64,000 nt of DNA from Catonella massiliensis (GCF_016651435.1 NZ_JAEPRJ010000001.1:2604001-2668000), one strand, 5' to 3'; shown: positions 25,284-35,325, counted from the first letter of the stretch. A program made the numbers and translations. The notes: generated by a model from the letters alone, not told the origin.

Positions 25284-27281
25284 CTATACACCTAGTTTAT
25301 CAAACAGAACTCTATTTCTTTTTTCTGCATCATTTATTATCTTATCAAACGATAAAATTTCTATATAAGCATGACAATTTTCATGATATTTATATAACCC
25401 CATCTTATCTGGTGTTTCTTTTAAATCACTTCTACTCATAATCTTTTTAAGGCTGGGTGTTATATCACATACTGCATACAAGTAAAATTGCGTGTTTTTA
25501 CCAACCTTAATTATCCGTCCGTTCTTATCTGCAACTTTATTTGTCGATAATTTTTCGACATACCCTAACATCTGAATCAGCGGATTATTAGAATCTGTAT
25601 AATCATCCCTCATAGGTTTCTTTAGTTCTATAATTACTATAGTTTCATATTCTCTTCCACAATTGTCTTCATCTGATACCGCAACTGGATTATCTAATAT
25701 CATCACATCCGTTCTCTCCTCTTTCGGATTATTATCAAATGGTATGTCTGATGATATATATTCACTATAAGCAAGCCGTTCATCTATAAGCCATAAATTA
25801 TGTGACAAATATTCAATTTCTTCCGATGTCCTTCGCATAGGATATATTAGGTTATGTATATATGCTTCCTTATTAAATTTTCCATCTTCCTTAAGATTAA
25901 TTCCCTTCTTAAGTAATTCTAACACAACTTTTCTGTGTGCAACATATTCTGCTAACGCTGCTTTGTTAGCCTCACTTATTTTTTGAAATTGTATTTCAAA
26001 TTTCTCTTTATACTCTGCTAAGTTCACCACTCCTACATCTATTTTTCTTAATATTTCCTCATTTGTCTTCTTTAGTTCAGAATCAAATTTTCTCTTAATC
26101 TTATATAGTTCTTCATCAAGTTTGTTATCTGATAAGCCTGGCTTAATTTCATCTATTGAGTCTGGCATATATGTCAATAGATGTCCAAATTGTGGTGCTT
26201 TATCACGTATATATTTCCTAATATATTCTTTTTTATTTTTGCGTACATCATCTAAATATTCTGATAAATAGCCTTCTACTTTTGTTTTTGCTGTTTGCAC
26301 TATGTCTTCCATTGAAATTTCTTCATCTTCCTTATTTTCTGAAATGTCAAATGAAGTTCTATTCATATCAACATTATCATCTAAAAATTTCCCAGATAGA
26401 ATTCCAACATAATAATAACCCTTATCATCAAATATATTTTTATCTAAATCAACTATTTCTTTATTTAAATCTATACCTTTAACCATTCTATTATTTGCAA
26501 ATAAAAACAGTTTGCTTCCTCCAAGTGTTGCATCTTGTAACTGTGTATGTAATAATTCAAAGCTTTCTCCCTTTATGTCAATAACTTCATTTTGGGGTTC
26601 TCTATACATTTTCTTTTCAAACATACTATTAAGATTATATTTCTTATCATCTATAACATATATCTGTGGACACTTAGGAAACATTAAATATATCATACAA
26701 TGCTGCATCAATTTCATAGCTATTGTTTCAGCATTTTTATTTACATGTTTTCTATAAGTCGGTAAATAATCAACAAGCGATACACAGGTTCTATTTTCTT
26801 TAATATACTTCTCTTCAATAAGATCATCATCAATCTCCGCCTTATCTAAAGAAAATTCAAAGTTTCTTTTGACCAATACATTATCGCTATAATCCTTAAA
26901 TATGCTTTCAATACACGTTTTTGAAAATGCCTTTAACCAAGAAAATCTACCAACACCTTTACCGCCTTTATCCGCACGATATGTTGAATCGGATTGTAAA
27001 AAAGATTTCATATTATTCTCATCTAATCCAATCCCATTATCAATAATTTTGAAACCAGTTATTTCATTTATACTTCTATCAATTCCCTCAAGTTTAGCTA
27101 TTTCCTGTTGATCTCTAATAATTTCTATTTCTACTTTGCCGTTAAATGCTTCCTTTTGTTGCCTTTCTTGTATGGCAAATATAGAATTTACAACAGCTTC
27201 ATATAATGGTATCAATGGCTGATTTTTGGGTAAATCAAAATTTTTTACTCTTCCAGCTAAGTCAATTGTAAAGCCTACCAT
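25284..27281 (-). CDS. GHKL (Hsp90/MutL-type) ATPase with a C-terminal PD-(D/E)XK-like nuclease
   Basis: 665 residues. The N-terminal ATPase shows the N-box YEAVVNSIFAI (Asn32), the motif IIDNGIGLDENN (81-90) and the glycine loop GGKGVGRFSWLKAF (106-119). A transducer-like region with RMVKGIDLNKEI and DMNRTSFDI follows, then a long lysine- and glutamate-rich helical region (about 340-460). The C-terminus has RTDVMILDNP followed by TIVIIELKKPMRDDY, a plausible D...ExK nuclease core. A ribosome-binding site GAGGGAAAA precedes the ATG. It lies 135 bp after the restriction endonuclease gene and on the same strand, so it is probably the third gene of the restriction-modification locus. Related GHKL-nuclease proteins are known from defence islands; I do not recognise this exact family. 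Confidence 0.75.
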   Translation of the reverse strand: MVGFTIDLAGRVKNFDLPKNQPLIPLYEAVVNSIFAIQERQQKEAFNGKVEIEIIRDQQEIAKLEGIDRSINEITGFKIIDNGIGLDENNMKSFLQSDSTYRADKGGKGVGRFSWLKAFSKTCIESIFKDYSDNVLVKRNFEFSLDKAEIDDDLIEEKYIKENRTCVSLVDYLPTYRKHVNKNAETIAMKLMQHCMIYLMFPKCPQIYVIDDKKYNLNSMFEKKMYREPQNEVIDIKGESFELLHTQLQDATLGGSKLFLFANNRMVKGIDLNKEIVDLDKNIFDDKGYYYVGILSGKFLDDNVDMNRTSFDISENKEDEEISMEDIVQTAKTKVEGYLSEYLDDVRKNKKEYIRKYIRDKAPQFGHLLTYMPDSIDEIKPGLSDNKLDEELYKIKRKFDSELKKTNEEILRKIDVGVVNLAEYKEKFEIQFQKISEANKAALAEYVAHRKVVLELLKKGINLKEDGKFNKEAYIHNLIYPMRRTSEEIEYLSHNLWLIDERLAYSEYISSDIPFDNNPKEERTDVMILDNPVAVSDEDNCGREYETIVIIELKKPMRDDYTDSNNPLIQMLGYVEKLSTNKVADKNGRIIKVGKNTQFYLYAVCDITPSLKKIMSRSDLKETPDKMGLYKYHENCHAYIEILSFDKIINDAEKRNRVLFDKLGV

Positions 27282-27416
27282 AGTTTTCCCTCTTTCATCT
27301 AAAACTCTATGACTGAGTTGTAATACAATTTATATTTAACAAACCACATCGTATACACTTACTTAAATTCATTATATTGTAATTCTACATATGCTTACCC
27401 TTTATATGAACTAAAA

Positions 27417-28847
27417 TCACACATTCTCCCCATTATATATTCCAGCCTCTTTCACAATATTTTTTTCATACCATTCTTTAGGGGCTCCATCACTATGATA
27501 AGCAACATCAAACATTTTATATATCTGTGGGTATTTCACATCAAATTTCAATAGAGTCTTTAGTTCTTTAGTTTCTATTGGAAGTATCTTCATTCCTTTA
27601 ATATACTCTCCCGCATTGTTATAATACTCCATATATTTTCTGGCTCTAAAATCGGATATCACATTATTATTTAGGTATGTTGTTATAAATACACAGTAAG
27701 CTTCATCTTTAGGGTGTGCTAAGCAATAATCTCCTAAATGTCTTGAAACAGGCTCCATTTCCATCCTACGCTGATTTGAACCGTCTGCAAGAGTTGCCTC
27801 TATCAGCAAAGTATGTTTAGGATAAGCATCTGTCTTATCATACTTCCATACTATATCTGCTTCACCTCCACCGGCATGGGTTTTAGGTAATAGATCGGCT
27901 TCTAAGGATAAATTCATGTATTCAAGAACATCTCCTTTTCGTTCACTGACTATATACCAAGAGATACCGAGCACATATTCAAATATCGTAGGTATATCAG
28001 CATTATCTGTAACCAGATTCCTTATTTCATCATCATTTCTACTCTCAAAAGCACTAAATAGTCTAATAAGAGTCTCTTTATCAAACTTATCATCTATAAG
28101 CTTATTAAATCTTGCGTATCTCTCATTCTTAATAACCTTTTTAGCCATTTTTTTGTTAGATACGCTTGTACCAAGAGCCTGTCCTAATTTTTCATATAAG
28201 TCATCTATATCAATTTCAAAGAATGTGCCAATATCTTTTAATGGGACATTCTTTGACAATAATTTTGTCTTGCAGAAAGCAATATCTAGTAAATGGTCAG
28301 ATATCATATCAATATAACATTTGGGCAATACATCAAGCTTTACCTTATTGTCCTCAAATAAAACTATATCTGTAATCTTAAAGTATCTCCTGTTTAGGTC
28401 AAAGTAGTCTGATAACGTTGCCTTTGCCTTAAAAATATGCATTATCTTAAAAAACTCTTCATTAAAAGTTTTTTCTGATGTTGCATGAAATATTGGAACT
28501 GTATTTAATACCGATAAACCTTCCCTAGCTATTACACTTCTCGCATTACTATTAAAGAAATGCTTTCTCCAAGCCCCACCAACCTTACTGTTAGTCAATT
28601 TCTTCGTGGCTTCATAAAGTTCCAATGCAAGATTATCTTTCGAAAACACTATCTTCTTTAGTATTGTATATAATTTATAATATGGTTTATCATACATTGC
28701 ACTCTTTCTATTGATTCCAACATTACATATCAATTCTTCCGATATCTGTTCTGTTTTTAGTAAATTCAATGCTTGCTTATAATTATCCTTTTCCATTAGA
28801 ACTGATAAAATAATGTCATCAAATTGTTTCTGTTCAACCTTCCTATA
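27417..28847 (-). pseudogene. AlwI-family Type IIS restriction endonuclease, C-terminal part (split by IS110 element)
   Basis: The 459-codon frame from 28796 is preceded in frame by further sense codons back to about 28845 (reading RKVEQKQFDDIILSVL before the first Met). Family features are GISWYIVSERKGDVLEYMN, then LEADLLPKTHAGGGEADI.W with LLIEATL, the PD-(D/E)XK-type core of AlwI, MlyI and PleI nucleases. RRMEMEPVSRHLGD follows. These enzymes cut at a fixed distance from an asymmetric site. The missing N-terminal third lies at 30887-31483 on the far side of an IS110-family element. With the element removed the frames join, so the original protein would have been about 650 residues. As it stands the nuclease is almost certainly inactive. 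Confidence 0.82.
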
Positions 28848-29363
28848 ATGTCAAGCCCTAAATCATTTAATTTCAGGCTTTTCTTTAAATATTTACCTCA
28901 TAAAACAGAGCAAAAAATGTATGACAGTCATTGTATTTTATACTGAACAGCTAAAAGAGGGTGTAGTTTATAAAGCATCCCATTGTTTTGCTTTATAAAG
29001 GCTATAAATCCTCTGCTAACTATGATGGTGAACCTTCCGTGTCTAAAGGGATCGTGTCCCAACTTCCTTCGTCCCACCTGTCCATACACCGAGTGCCTGC
29101 TAAGCTTTCTAACAGGGTCATGCCCTACGGAGAGAACTACTGCAAGCTACAGCTCTTGTTTGTTTTTTGATTTTACTGACCTGCATACTCCACAGGGTAC
29201 GGATATTCCGTGGATGCTTACCCTGACTCGTTTTGCTGGTCATTGTGATGATGCAGCACCTGTAGCGCTCCATCGTTATCGGGTTCCCTTCCAGAACCCT
29301 GCCCGATCTCGGAAGAATCCGACACCCGGCAAGGCTCTGGAATAAATTTTGCTGTCGACTGTT
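28848..29363 (-). ncRNA. Candidate bridge/seek RNA region of the IS110-family element
   Basis: About 515 bp with no credible gene, clearly richer in G and C than the A/T-rich flanks. It contains several local inverted pairs, for example GGTACGGATATTCCGTGG and GGGTTCCCTTCCAGAACCC. It lies downstream of the transposase. IS110-family elements encode a structured guide RNA in a noncoding end; in the IS1111 group it is on the transposase 3' side, as here. I infer the RNA from family knowledge and position and have not defined its loops. The plus-strand 120-codon frame here is not convincing. Confidence 0.45.
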
Positions 29364-30791
29364 TTACGCTACAATAGCTTCCTTATTTTCCGGACGTCTG
29401 ATGTCCATCAACATCTTCTTCGGAGCATATTTCGTACCAGTATTCAGAATCGTATAGATAATCCTCAGAAGCTTGCAGGCTATCACAATCAATGACTGCA
29501 TCTTTTTCAACGGATTATCGGCTCGTGTCGTATAATACATATGGAGTTCTTTGAATTCCTCTGCATGGGCCACTGCTGACTTTGCTGCCTGGAATAACCA
29601 ATATCTGAGTCGTTTGCGTCCTCTATGACTGATTTTGGTTTCTCCCTTATGCTTTCCTGAACTGCATGCCACAAGGCCTAATCCGCTTAATTTCTGTATT
29701 TCCTTAACATCATCAAATCTTGAAATATCTCCCATCTCTGCAAGAATACCGGAAAGTGTATTTTCTCCAATCCCAGATATCTCCAGAACGTTACCTGTAT
29801 GCGGTATCTCCTGACATTTCTGGTTGATCTGGTTCTCTATAACAGCAAGTTCAACATCCAGTTCCATGATTTTCTGCACGAACCACTTTACAGCTGCCTT
29901 GCTTGCAATAGATCCATCCTTAATCCCAACACTTGCTTTTGCGTACTGTAAGATTTCTCTGGCTCTGCTGTACCCGCGTCCTCTAAGTTTAGCAGCATGC
30001 CAAATCTGTCTTATCCCTTCTTCTCCAAGTGCGGTCAGTTCATCCGGAAATGGTGCCTCTTTCAGCAGTTCAAGGCTAAATGCTCCATCGACTTTTCCCA
30101 ATGCTTCCTTATACTCCGGGAAATATATCTTCATCTCCCTGTGCATCCGGTTGATTGTTCGAATTCTGTCTTCATTCAGTTGGTCTCTGAACATGGATAA
30201 CCTACGAAGCTCCGCATAGATTTTTTCTGGAAGATATGGCATACCAAAGTTGCCATCCTTGACAAGATTTGCTATCAGTTTTGGATCCTTCCTGTCATCC
30301 TTGAGCTGGCTGTTATCTTCAACCTCCTTTGTCTGCTTAACAGCATAAGGGTTTACCTGAACAACACTGATTCCATTTGTAATCATCCATGTAGCAAGGC
30401 AGAACCAGTAGTGACCGGTCGGCTCTAAGCCAAGCACTATCTGACTCTTATCATGTTCAGCGGCTATCCTCACTGCCCATTCCTTTGCACTCCGGAAGCC
30501 CTCTTGATTATTGTTGAAAGAATGTGCGGACTTACTGAGTTCCCGTCCTCTGGTATCAATTGCTCTCATATAGTGCGTTTCGCTGCCTACATCACATCCC
30601 AAGATAAGCATGTCATCGCTGATAAAAGAGAGTTTTTTATTTTTATCGAACTTACCATTGGTTTCCAACTCACGCCAGGTTGAAGCTGCGAGATTTTCCT
30701 TAATCACCTCCGATTTTTTCAAAAGCTCCTGCTGTTCAAAAATATTTGCTGTTACTACTTGATTTTTTTTCTTTGTGCCTTTAATATTCAT
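29364..30791 (-). CDS. IS110-family (DEDD) transposase
   Basis: 475 residues. The N-terminal RuvC-like domain begins LILGCDVGSETHYMRAID; the following acid residues are in VLGLEPTGHYW and in SQLKDDRKDPKLIAN. A coiled-coil linker follows. The C-terminal transposase_20 domain has GIGENTLSGILAEMGDI, then KLSGLGLVACSSGKHKG, containing the family's conserved Ser, then SHRGRKRLRYWLFQAA. Family length is usually 330-430 residues, so this is a long version. It is intact and splits the restriction endonuclease gene. Confidence 0.93.
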   Translation of the reverse strand: MNIKGTKKKNQVVTANIFEQQELLKKSEVIKENLAASTWRELETNGKFDKNKKLSFISDDMLILGCDVGSETHYMRAIDTRGRELSKSAHSFNNNQEGFRSAKEWAVRIAAEHDKSQIVLGLEPTGHYWFCLATWMITNGISVVQVNPYAVKQTKEVEDNSQLKDDRKDPKLIANLVKDGNFGMPYLPEKIYAELRRLSMFRDQLNEDRIRTINRMHREMKIYFPEYKEALGKVDGAFSLELLKEAPFPDELTALGEEGIRQIWHAAKLRGRGYSRAREILQYAKASVGIKDGSIASKAAVKWFVQKIMELDVELAVIENQINQKCQEIPHTGNVLEISGIGENTLSGILAEMGDISRFDDVKEIQKLSGLGLVACSSGKHKGETKISHRGRKRLRYWLFQAAKSAVAHAEEFKELHMYYTTRADNPLKKMQSLIVIACKLLRIIYTILNTGTKYAPKKMLMDIRRPENKEAIVA

Positions 30792-30886
30792 TTTAGATAC
30801 CTCTTGTGTTTTTTAGATTTTACCAACTGGCAGGTCAGTAATAATCTAAATTTACTTGAGGTATTTTTTTATGTCAATCTCTTGAC

Positions 30887-31483
30887 CTATTTATAGTATA
30901 CAGGAAGCTTTCTATGCCTTTTTATACTACTAATGATATCTTTTGTTGTATGTTCATCTATACATAGCGGCAATAGGTATGTAAATTCATCATTTGTAAG
31001 ATATTCTAATTCATTTATTAAATATAAAAAGACAACAAACGGTCTTACCTCCTTACCTTCAATAAAATTAGATGTTTTTAACATCTGCTTGAAATACAGG
31101 TAACTGTCTTTTGAAATCTCCAAAAAATTATCAGAAGAAAAGTCATTCAATGAAGCAATTTTCAGCAATTCTAACCCTGATTCCGTTATATTTCGTTCAT
31201 CATCAAGAAGGCCTATATCTCTTAATCCTGAAGTTTTTTCTCTTGCATCCTTATCTGGACGTGCTGCCTCACCTTTTAAAAATCCATTTTCTTTTAAGAA
31301 ATTGTAGTATTCTGCCTGAAACTCATTATTACCATTCCATTCCTTGTTTTTATTTTCTTTCAGTTCTCTAAACTGTTTTAATAACTGCAACTGTTTTTCT
31401 ATGCTCAAGTTGAAATTATCTGTACGATAGCTTGTCGTGCCAATAGACCAGCAGTAACTTTTAAACCCAATCCCTTTATCCAT
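30887..31483 (-). pseudogene. AlwI-family restriction endonuclease, N-terminal part
   Basis: 198 codons ending in a TAG created at the IS110 junction. The start YCWSIGTTSYRTDNFNLSIE, followed by QAEYYNFLKENGFLKG, KDAREKTSGLRDIGLLDDER and IT.SGLELLKIA, is the typical N-terminal DNA-binding region of AlwI-family nucleases. The frame continues in the C-terminal part at 28847 once the IS is removed. A site AGAGGGG precedes the ATG, which is 16 bp after the methyltransferase stop. Some truncated product could still be made and bind DNA. Confidence 0.82.
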
Positions 31484-31499
31484 AAAACATCCCCTCTAA

Positions 31500-33635
31500 T
31501 CAGTAATTTACAATCAGCACTTCTTTTGTTACTCCATCTTTCTTTGTATGATAATTTGAATTAGAATAATCATAATTTAATGGAATTACCCTATATTTTT
31601 CATTTTTATTTATCCATTCACATAATATAGTATTTCTCTTCCCCTTGCTTTCAAGCACATTAGATAACGCAAAACGAATTCCTTTCTTGTCAAGCTCTTC
31701 CAGATATCTTAGCAAGTCACTTTCATCTTGCTCTGTCCACCCAGATTGTTCATTATATGTTGCACAAGTAATTAAATATGGTGGATCAGCATAAAAAAAG
31801 CTTCTGTCCGTATATCCTTCTATGCTTACATTTCTGAAGTCATCTATAGTAAACCTGTAATCACTGCTTTTAATCCTATCAATAAATGCTTCTAACTTTC
31901 CTTGCATTTTAGAATTAAAGTCCCTCTTACCTACAGGTAAGTTAAATTCTTCTTTTCGATTAAAACGCAACTGATTATTAAAAGAGTATACAATTAATAA
32001 ATATAACATTAAGTAATATTCATCATCTTTCTCTGATTTTTTGTTAAAATCTTCTCTTAACTTATTATAGCCTAGCTTATTATAATCCCCCAGCCCCTTC
32101 GAACTTTCACTATTATAAAAATCATATCCATTTTCACTAACAAGAGATAGTCCATACTTATCTATAGCACTATATACCCATTTGATTATTTCAGTCTTAG
32201 GCAGCTTTCTAAATATATCTAATAAACCAACAAGGTATTTATTGTTGTCATTAAACAGTACTTTATTACATTCAACATTTATTCCAACATTACATCCACC
32301 ACAGAATAAATCAACCATTTTGTCAATATCCTTAGGAAATAACGGCAGTATCTGTGAAAGTAATTTGTATTTACCACCTGTATAATTTAATGCTGATGGA
32401 ATAACTTCTTTCTCCTCATTGCTACATATACACAAAAATAATCGTTCTTGATTTGTCTTTATATCCGACTTTCCTGTAGAGAATGCTTTGTAATCCTCTG
32501 CAAAAATTTTCACTTCACCTTTCTTCCTCAAAATTCTCATAATGTCGTCATCGCTCATCTTGGCATTAGAACGGTCATTACCTTTATTTGCCATATTATT
32601 GTAAGACAACAAAATATACTTTGCATGTATGGAATTAATTAGATCTTCAAAGCTTGCAGTTGCCTTCGTAGTACAATAATCACTTTTTAAGTCAGTTCTG
32701 TCCATCTTTTTTGCAACTCCAAATACTTTTGGCTTATTCCATCTAGCTACATTCTCCAGTAAATGATATGCATCACAGTACTGCCTTGAATTATACGGAG
32801 GATCAATATAAACTAAATCAGCTTCTATTTCCGGTACAAGCTTATTTGTGTCCATATTATAACAAACATTATTCTCGTTTAGATCAGATTCAGGCTCAGG
32901 TACATATAATTCTAGATGCTTTTCAAACCGTATTCCTTGTCTATATGCATCATAGTGTCCACATGTATTAGCTATCTTATCCATAGCATACAGTAATGAT
33001 GTTATAAGTAATGCCCTTTCTCTACCGTTGATTTCATCAGCATTATACTTATCCTCTATGTCTTGTCTAATATATCCTATTTTTCTGCAATCATCCAACG
33101 AAAAATATGTATTCGAAAAATTATTGCTCATGTAATTATCTTCTGCCACATGCAAATTATTATATCCAGTAATGAGGTTAATTATTCTATCTTCTGAATA
33201 TTTTTCATTACTAAACCAGGCAACATGACATATATAATTACTATACATAATATCATTGGTAATAAGTTTCTTGTCAGTAAATGCAGAGGCTACAGCCCCA
33301 GTACCTGCAAAGATATCTGCAACTGTGTTGATGTTTTTGCACTCATTTTCAACCACCCTTTTAATAAATGGAAGCAGTTTATATTTGTTTCCTAAATATC
33401 TCCTATTGTTTATTTTAGTAATTTTATATTCTCTCACTATCTCTTCTGCTTTAGTAGAATTATCAGTTCTATTCTTTTTTATATATTCCTTAAGCTTACA
33501 GTAAACTTCCTCATTCCAAACTGTTCTTCCATTATTATTTACTTCAACTTCTATCACACCATTATCTTTTAGGTAGTATAAATATGACCTAGAAATATCT
33601 AATTTTTTTGCTAACTGCGTTGCGGAATAATTCAT
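31500..33635 (-). CDS. Fused tandem Dam-type N6-adenine DNA methyltransferase (Type IIS, M.FokI/M.AlwI-like)
   Basis: 711 residues with two complete methyltransferase modules. The N-terminus is a MerR-like helix-turn-helix (SATQLAKKLDISRSYLYYLK). Module 1 has RYLGNKYKLLPFI (79-91), the AdoMet motif ADIFAGTGAVAS and DPPY at 278-281. Module 2 has NYTGGKYKLL (417-426), VDLFCGGCNVG and DPPY at 617-620. Two modules in one chain methylate the two non-identical strands of an asymmetric site, which suits the adjacent AlwI-like nuclease. First gene of the restriction-modification locus. It looks intact although its nuclease partner is broken. The N-terminal HTH could allow self-regulation. Confidence 0.88.
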   Translation of the reverse strand: MNYSATQLAKKLDISRSYLYYLKDNGVIEVEVNNNGRTVWNEEVYCKLKEYIKKNRTDNSTKAEEIVREYKITKINNRRYLGNKYKLLPFIKRVVENECKNINTVADIFAGTGAVASAFTDKKLITNDIMYSNYICHVAWFSNEKYSEDRIINLITGYNNLHVAEDNYMSNNFSNTYFSLDDCRKIGYIRQDIEDKYNADEINGRERALLITSLLYAMDKIANTCGHYDAYRQGIRFEKHLELYVPEPESDLNENNVCYNMDTNKLVPEIEADLVYIDPPYNSRQYCDAYHLLENVARWNKPKVFGVAKKMDRTDLKSDYCTTKATASFEDLINSIHAKYILLSYNNMANKGNDRSNAKMSDDDIMRILRKKGEVKIFAEDYKAFSTGKSDIKTNQERLFLCICSNEEKEVIPSALNYTGGKYKLLSQILPLFPKDIDKMVDLFCGGCNVGINVECNKVLFNDNNKYLVGLLDIFRKLPKTEIIKWVYSAIDKYGLSLVSENGYDFYNSESSKGLGDYNKLGYNKLREDFNKKSEKDDEYYLMLYLLIVYSFNNQLRFNRKEEFNLPVGKRDFNSKMQGKLEAFIDRIKSSDYRFTIDDFRNVSIEGYTDRSFFYADPPYLITCATYNEQSGWTEQDESDLLRYLEELDKKGIRFALSNVLESKGKRNTILCEWINKNEKYRVIPLNYDYSNSNYHTKKDGVTKEVLIVNY

Positions 33636-34122
33636 GTTTTCATCTCCATCTTATGCAACAAATTTTATCATTTATTGGACACTTTTCTTTCTATTATACC
33701 ATTATTCACCAGTTTTTCAATCCAAATATTGAATAATTTCTTATAAAATGGATGCTAAAAAATACAGAAGTAACTTCTAGTTTATCTTCTCATATCTAAA
33801 TTTTCGTTTTTCACTAGGACTTTACTTCCGGTCATACTATTCCTTTTTCTATTAGTAGGATAAAGGATGACTACTATGAAAGTAATACACTTATCAAATA
33901 GTGACTATATTATTCATAAATTGATGTTTCTGTAAAATCACTTTACCCTTAAGCCATTAAGAGAATAGAACCTAGTCTCCACATGTATTTTATCAATAAA
34001 ATTGTATGCAATAATTCCAATTTCTACAAATATAGCTATAATAAAGTTTTATATCGTGACAATACACATTTATAGTTTCTTCAACAGAATTTAATAGTTT
34101 ATATTTATACCCTGTATATCTT
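33636..34122. other. Intergenic region between methyltransferase and ExoX-C-like gene
   Basis: A/T-rich, no convincing gene. A 19-codon plus-strand frame (about 33878-33937, MKVIHLSNSDY...) has an AAGG before its ATG and may be a cut-off gene start. I see no terminator and no repeat. Confidence 0.5.
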
Positions 34123-34794
34123 CTATTTTATATATTTAATGCTACCGCAACTATTCTTGTTTAATTTTTCAATATAGCATTGGACTATTGAATAATGCTT
34201 TGCTTTATTTTCAATTATCCAATTAAGATATTTTTGGTCTTTCTGATAAATTGATGCTATAGTCTCTCCATTATATTTCCCAAAGTCAATTACATAATCA
34301 GCAATTTCAGAGGTAGACTTATGTGAGTATATATCGTAAATCATTGAATCCGTATTATCCAAGCATTCATTGTTTAGCTTAACAAACCATTTTGCAAATG
34401 AATCTCTTGTGTGTTTTATCTGTAATTCTTGCGTAATTCCATTTTCATCCATGTCAAAAACTTCAATTAGAAGCACCTCCCCATCAGCTCTGGTACCTTT
34501 TTTTGCATAATTTACAAGGTAAAGCTTTGCTTCAAAATCTAATTTTGCTCTCCACAATGATAAAAACTTATTCTTATTTTTGTTCCAATATCTTCTAGGA
34601 TGGCTAGTATATGGTGTAACATTCTGTGTCTCTTCACATAGTAGATATTCAAAAATAATATAACCATGCTGTGGATGCTTTTGTAACCTGTCAAAATTTA
34701 CAGCTGCTGTTACATTGTCTCCAAGTAATTCCTTTGAAAAATTAAAGCCACTTTCATCATCATTACCTAATTTCTTACTCAATATCTCTCGCAT
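34123..34794 (-). CDS. Protein with a C-terminal ExoX-C-like domain, putative defence cargo
   Basis: 223 residues; site GGAGG directly before the ATG. The N-terminal 150 residues (RLQKHPQHGYIIFEYLLCEE, WRAKLDFEAKLYLVNYA, EVLLIEVFDMD) are not a family I know. The pattern of HGY, E and LIEV strands would fit a PD-(D/E)XK-like fold. The last 45 residues, VIDFGKYNGETIASIYQKDQ and LNWIIENK, match the small domain found after exodeoxyribonuclease X-type nucleases. It lies alone on the minus strand between the Type IIS locus and a displaced tuf end. Possibly a nucleic-acid-binding or nuclease protein; function unknown. Confidence 0.6.
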   Translation of the reverse strand: MREILSKKLGNDDESGFNFSKELLGDNVTAAVNFDRLQKHPQHGYIIFEYLLCEETQNVTPYTSHPRRYWNKNKNKFLSLWRAKLDFEAKLYLVNYAKKGTRADGEVLLIEVFDMDENGITQELQIKHTRDSFAKWFVKLNNECLDNTDSMIYDIYSHKSTSEIADYVIDFGKYNGETIASIYQKDQKYLNWIIENKAKHYSIVQCYIEKLNKNSCGSIKYIK

Positions 34795-35053
34795 CGTTAT
34801 CCTCCAAAAAAATATATGATATCACCAAGCTTACAATTAAGTATTCTGCAAATAGCACCTATGCATTCAAGAAAAACATACTAATTTCTATGAATTTTTA
34901 TAATTATATCAGCACTCAATCCTGCTTCATTAGCAAGCTTAGATTCTTTTATTTTTCTCACTATCAATATTAAAATAACTTATCATAATTAGTTGCCATC
35001 TTTATATCTCCCATTGCACAATTTGACTAATAAATGATATCACGAAATCATAA

Positions 35054-35248
35054 AACTTTCAATTTATACCTATATTAACTTTAAATAAACTACTAACAGA
35101 TTGCCTGACTGAAAATATACCGGACGATACTTTTACAATTGGTGAATATAGCTTTACATGGATGTCTCTTGAAGATATGGAAAAAGATGAGAGAATAATG
35201 GAAGTAAATGAGGAAGTGATTGCTTTTGTTAGGTCTAAATGTCAGTAA
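35054..35248 (+). pseudogene. C-terminal fragment resembling a Nudix hydrolase
   Basis: An open stretch ending in TAA at 35246 encodes TIGEYSFTWMSLEDMEKDER then IMEVNEEVIAFVRSK. The W-SLEDMEKD pattern followed by a final helix resembles the tail of Nudix-family phosphohydrolases. There is no start codon with a site, no Nudix box and no room for one, so this is a remnant. It is on the opposite strand to its neighbours and lies beside the tuf fragment, consistent with a junction where the target or cargo was cut. Confidence 0.4.
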
Positions 35249-35325
35249 GGCAGGACTATGAGAAGTTTGGTTTTAATCTATTCTAAAGCCTTGGTTTGAT
35301 ACACAATTTATAATTCTATTTCTAT

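Larger units (their letters stand above)
28848..30892 (-). mobile_element. IS110-family insertion sequence within the restriction gene
   Basis: It consists of one DEDD transposase gene, about 515 bp of GC-richer noncoding DNA on its 3' side and about 95 bp on its 5' side. There are no long terminal inverted repeats, as usual for this family; a short subterminal pair GTCAAG (28850) and CTTGAC (30881) is present. I inferred the ends from the point where the two halves of the AlwI-like gene can be rejoined in frame (TATACTATAGGAAG). Uncertainty is a few bases. Confidence 0.8.

Noticed and set aside
28983..29345. Plus-strand 120-codon frame in the IS110 noncoding end
   Set aside because: No ribosome-binding site and no recognisable content; the region is better explained as the structured guide-RNA end of the element.
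33878..33937. Short plus-strand frame MKVIHLSNSDY...
   Set aside because: Only 19 codons, with a weak site; at most a cut-off gene start. Recorded but not annotated.
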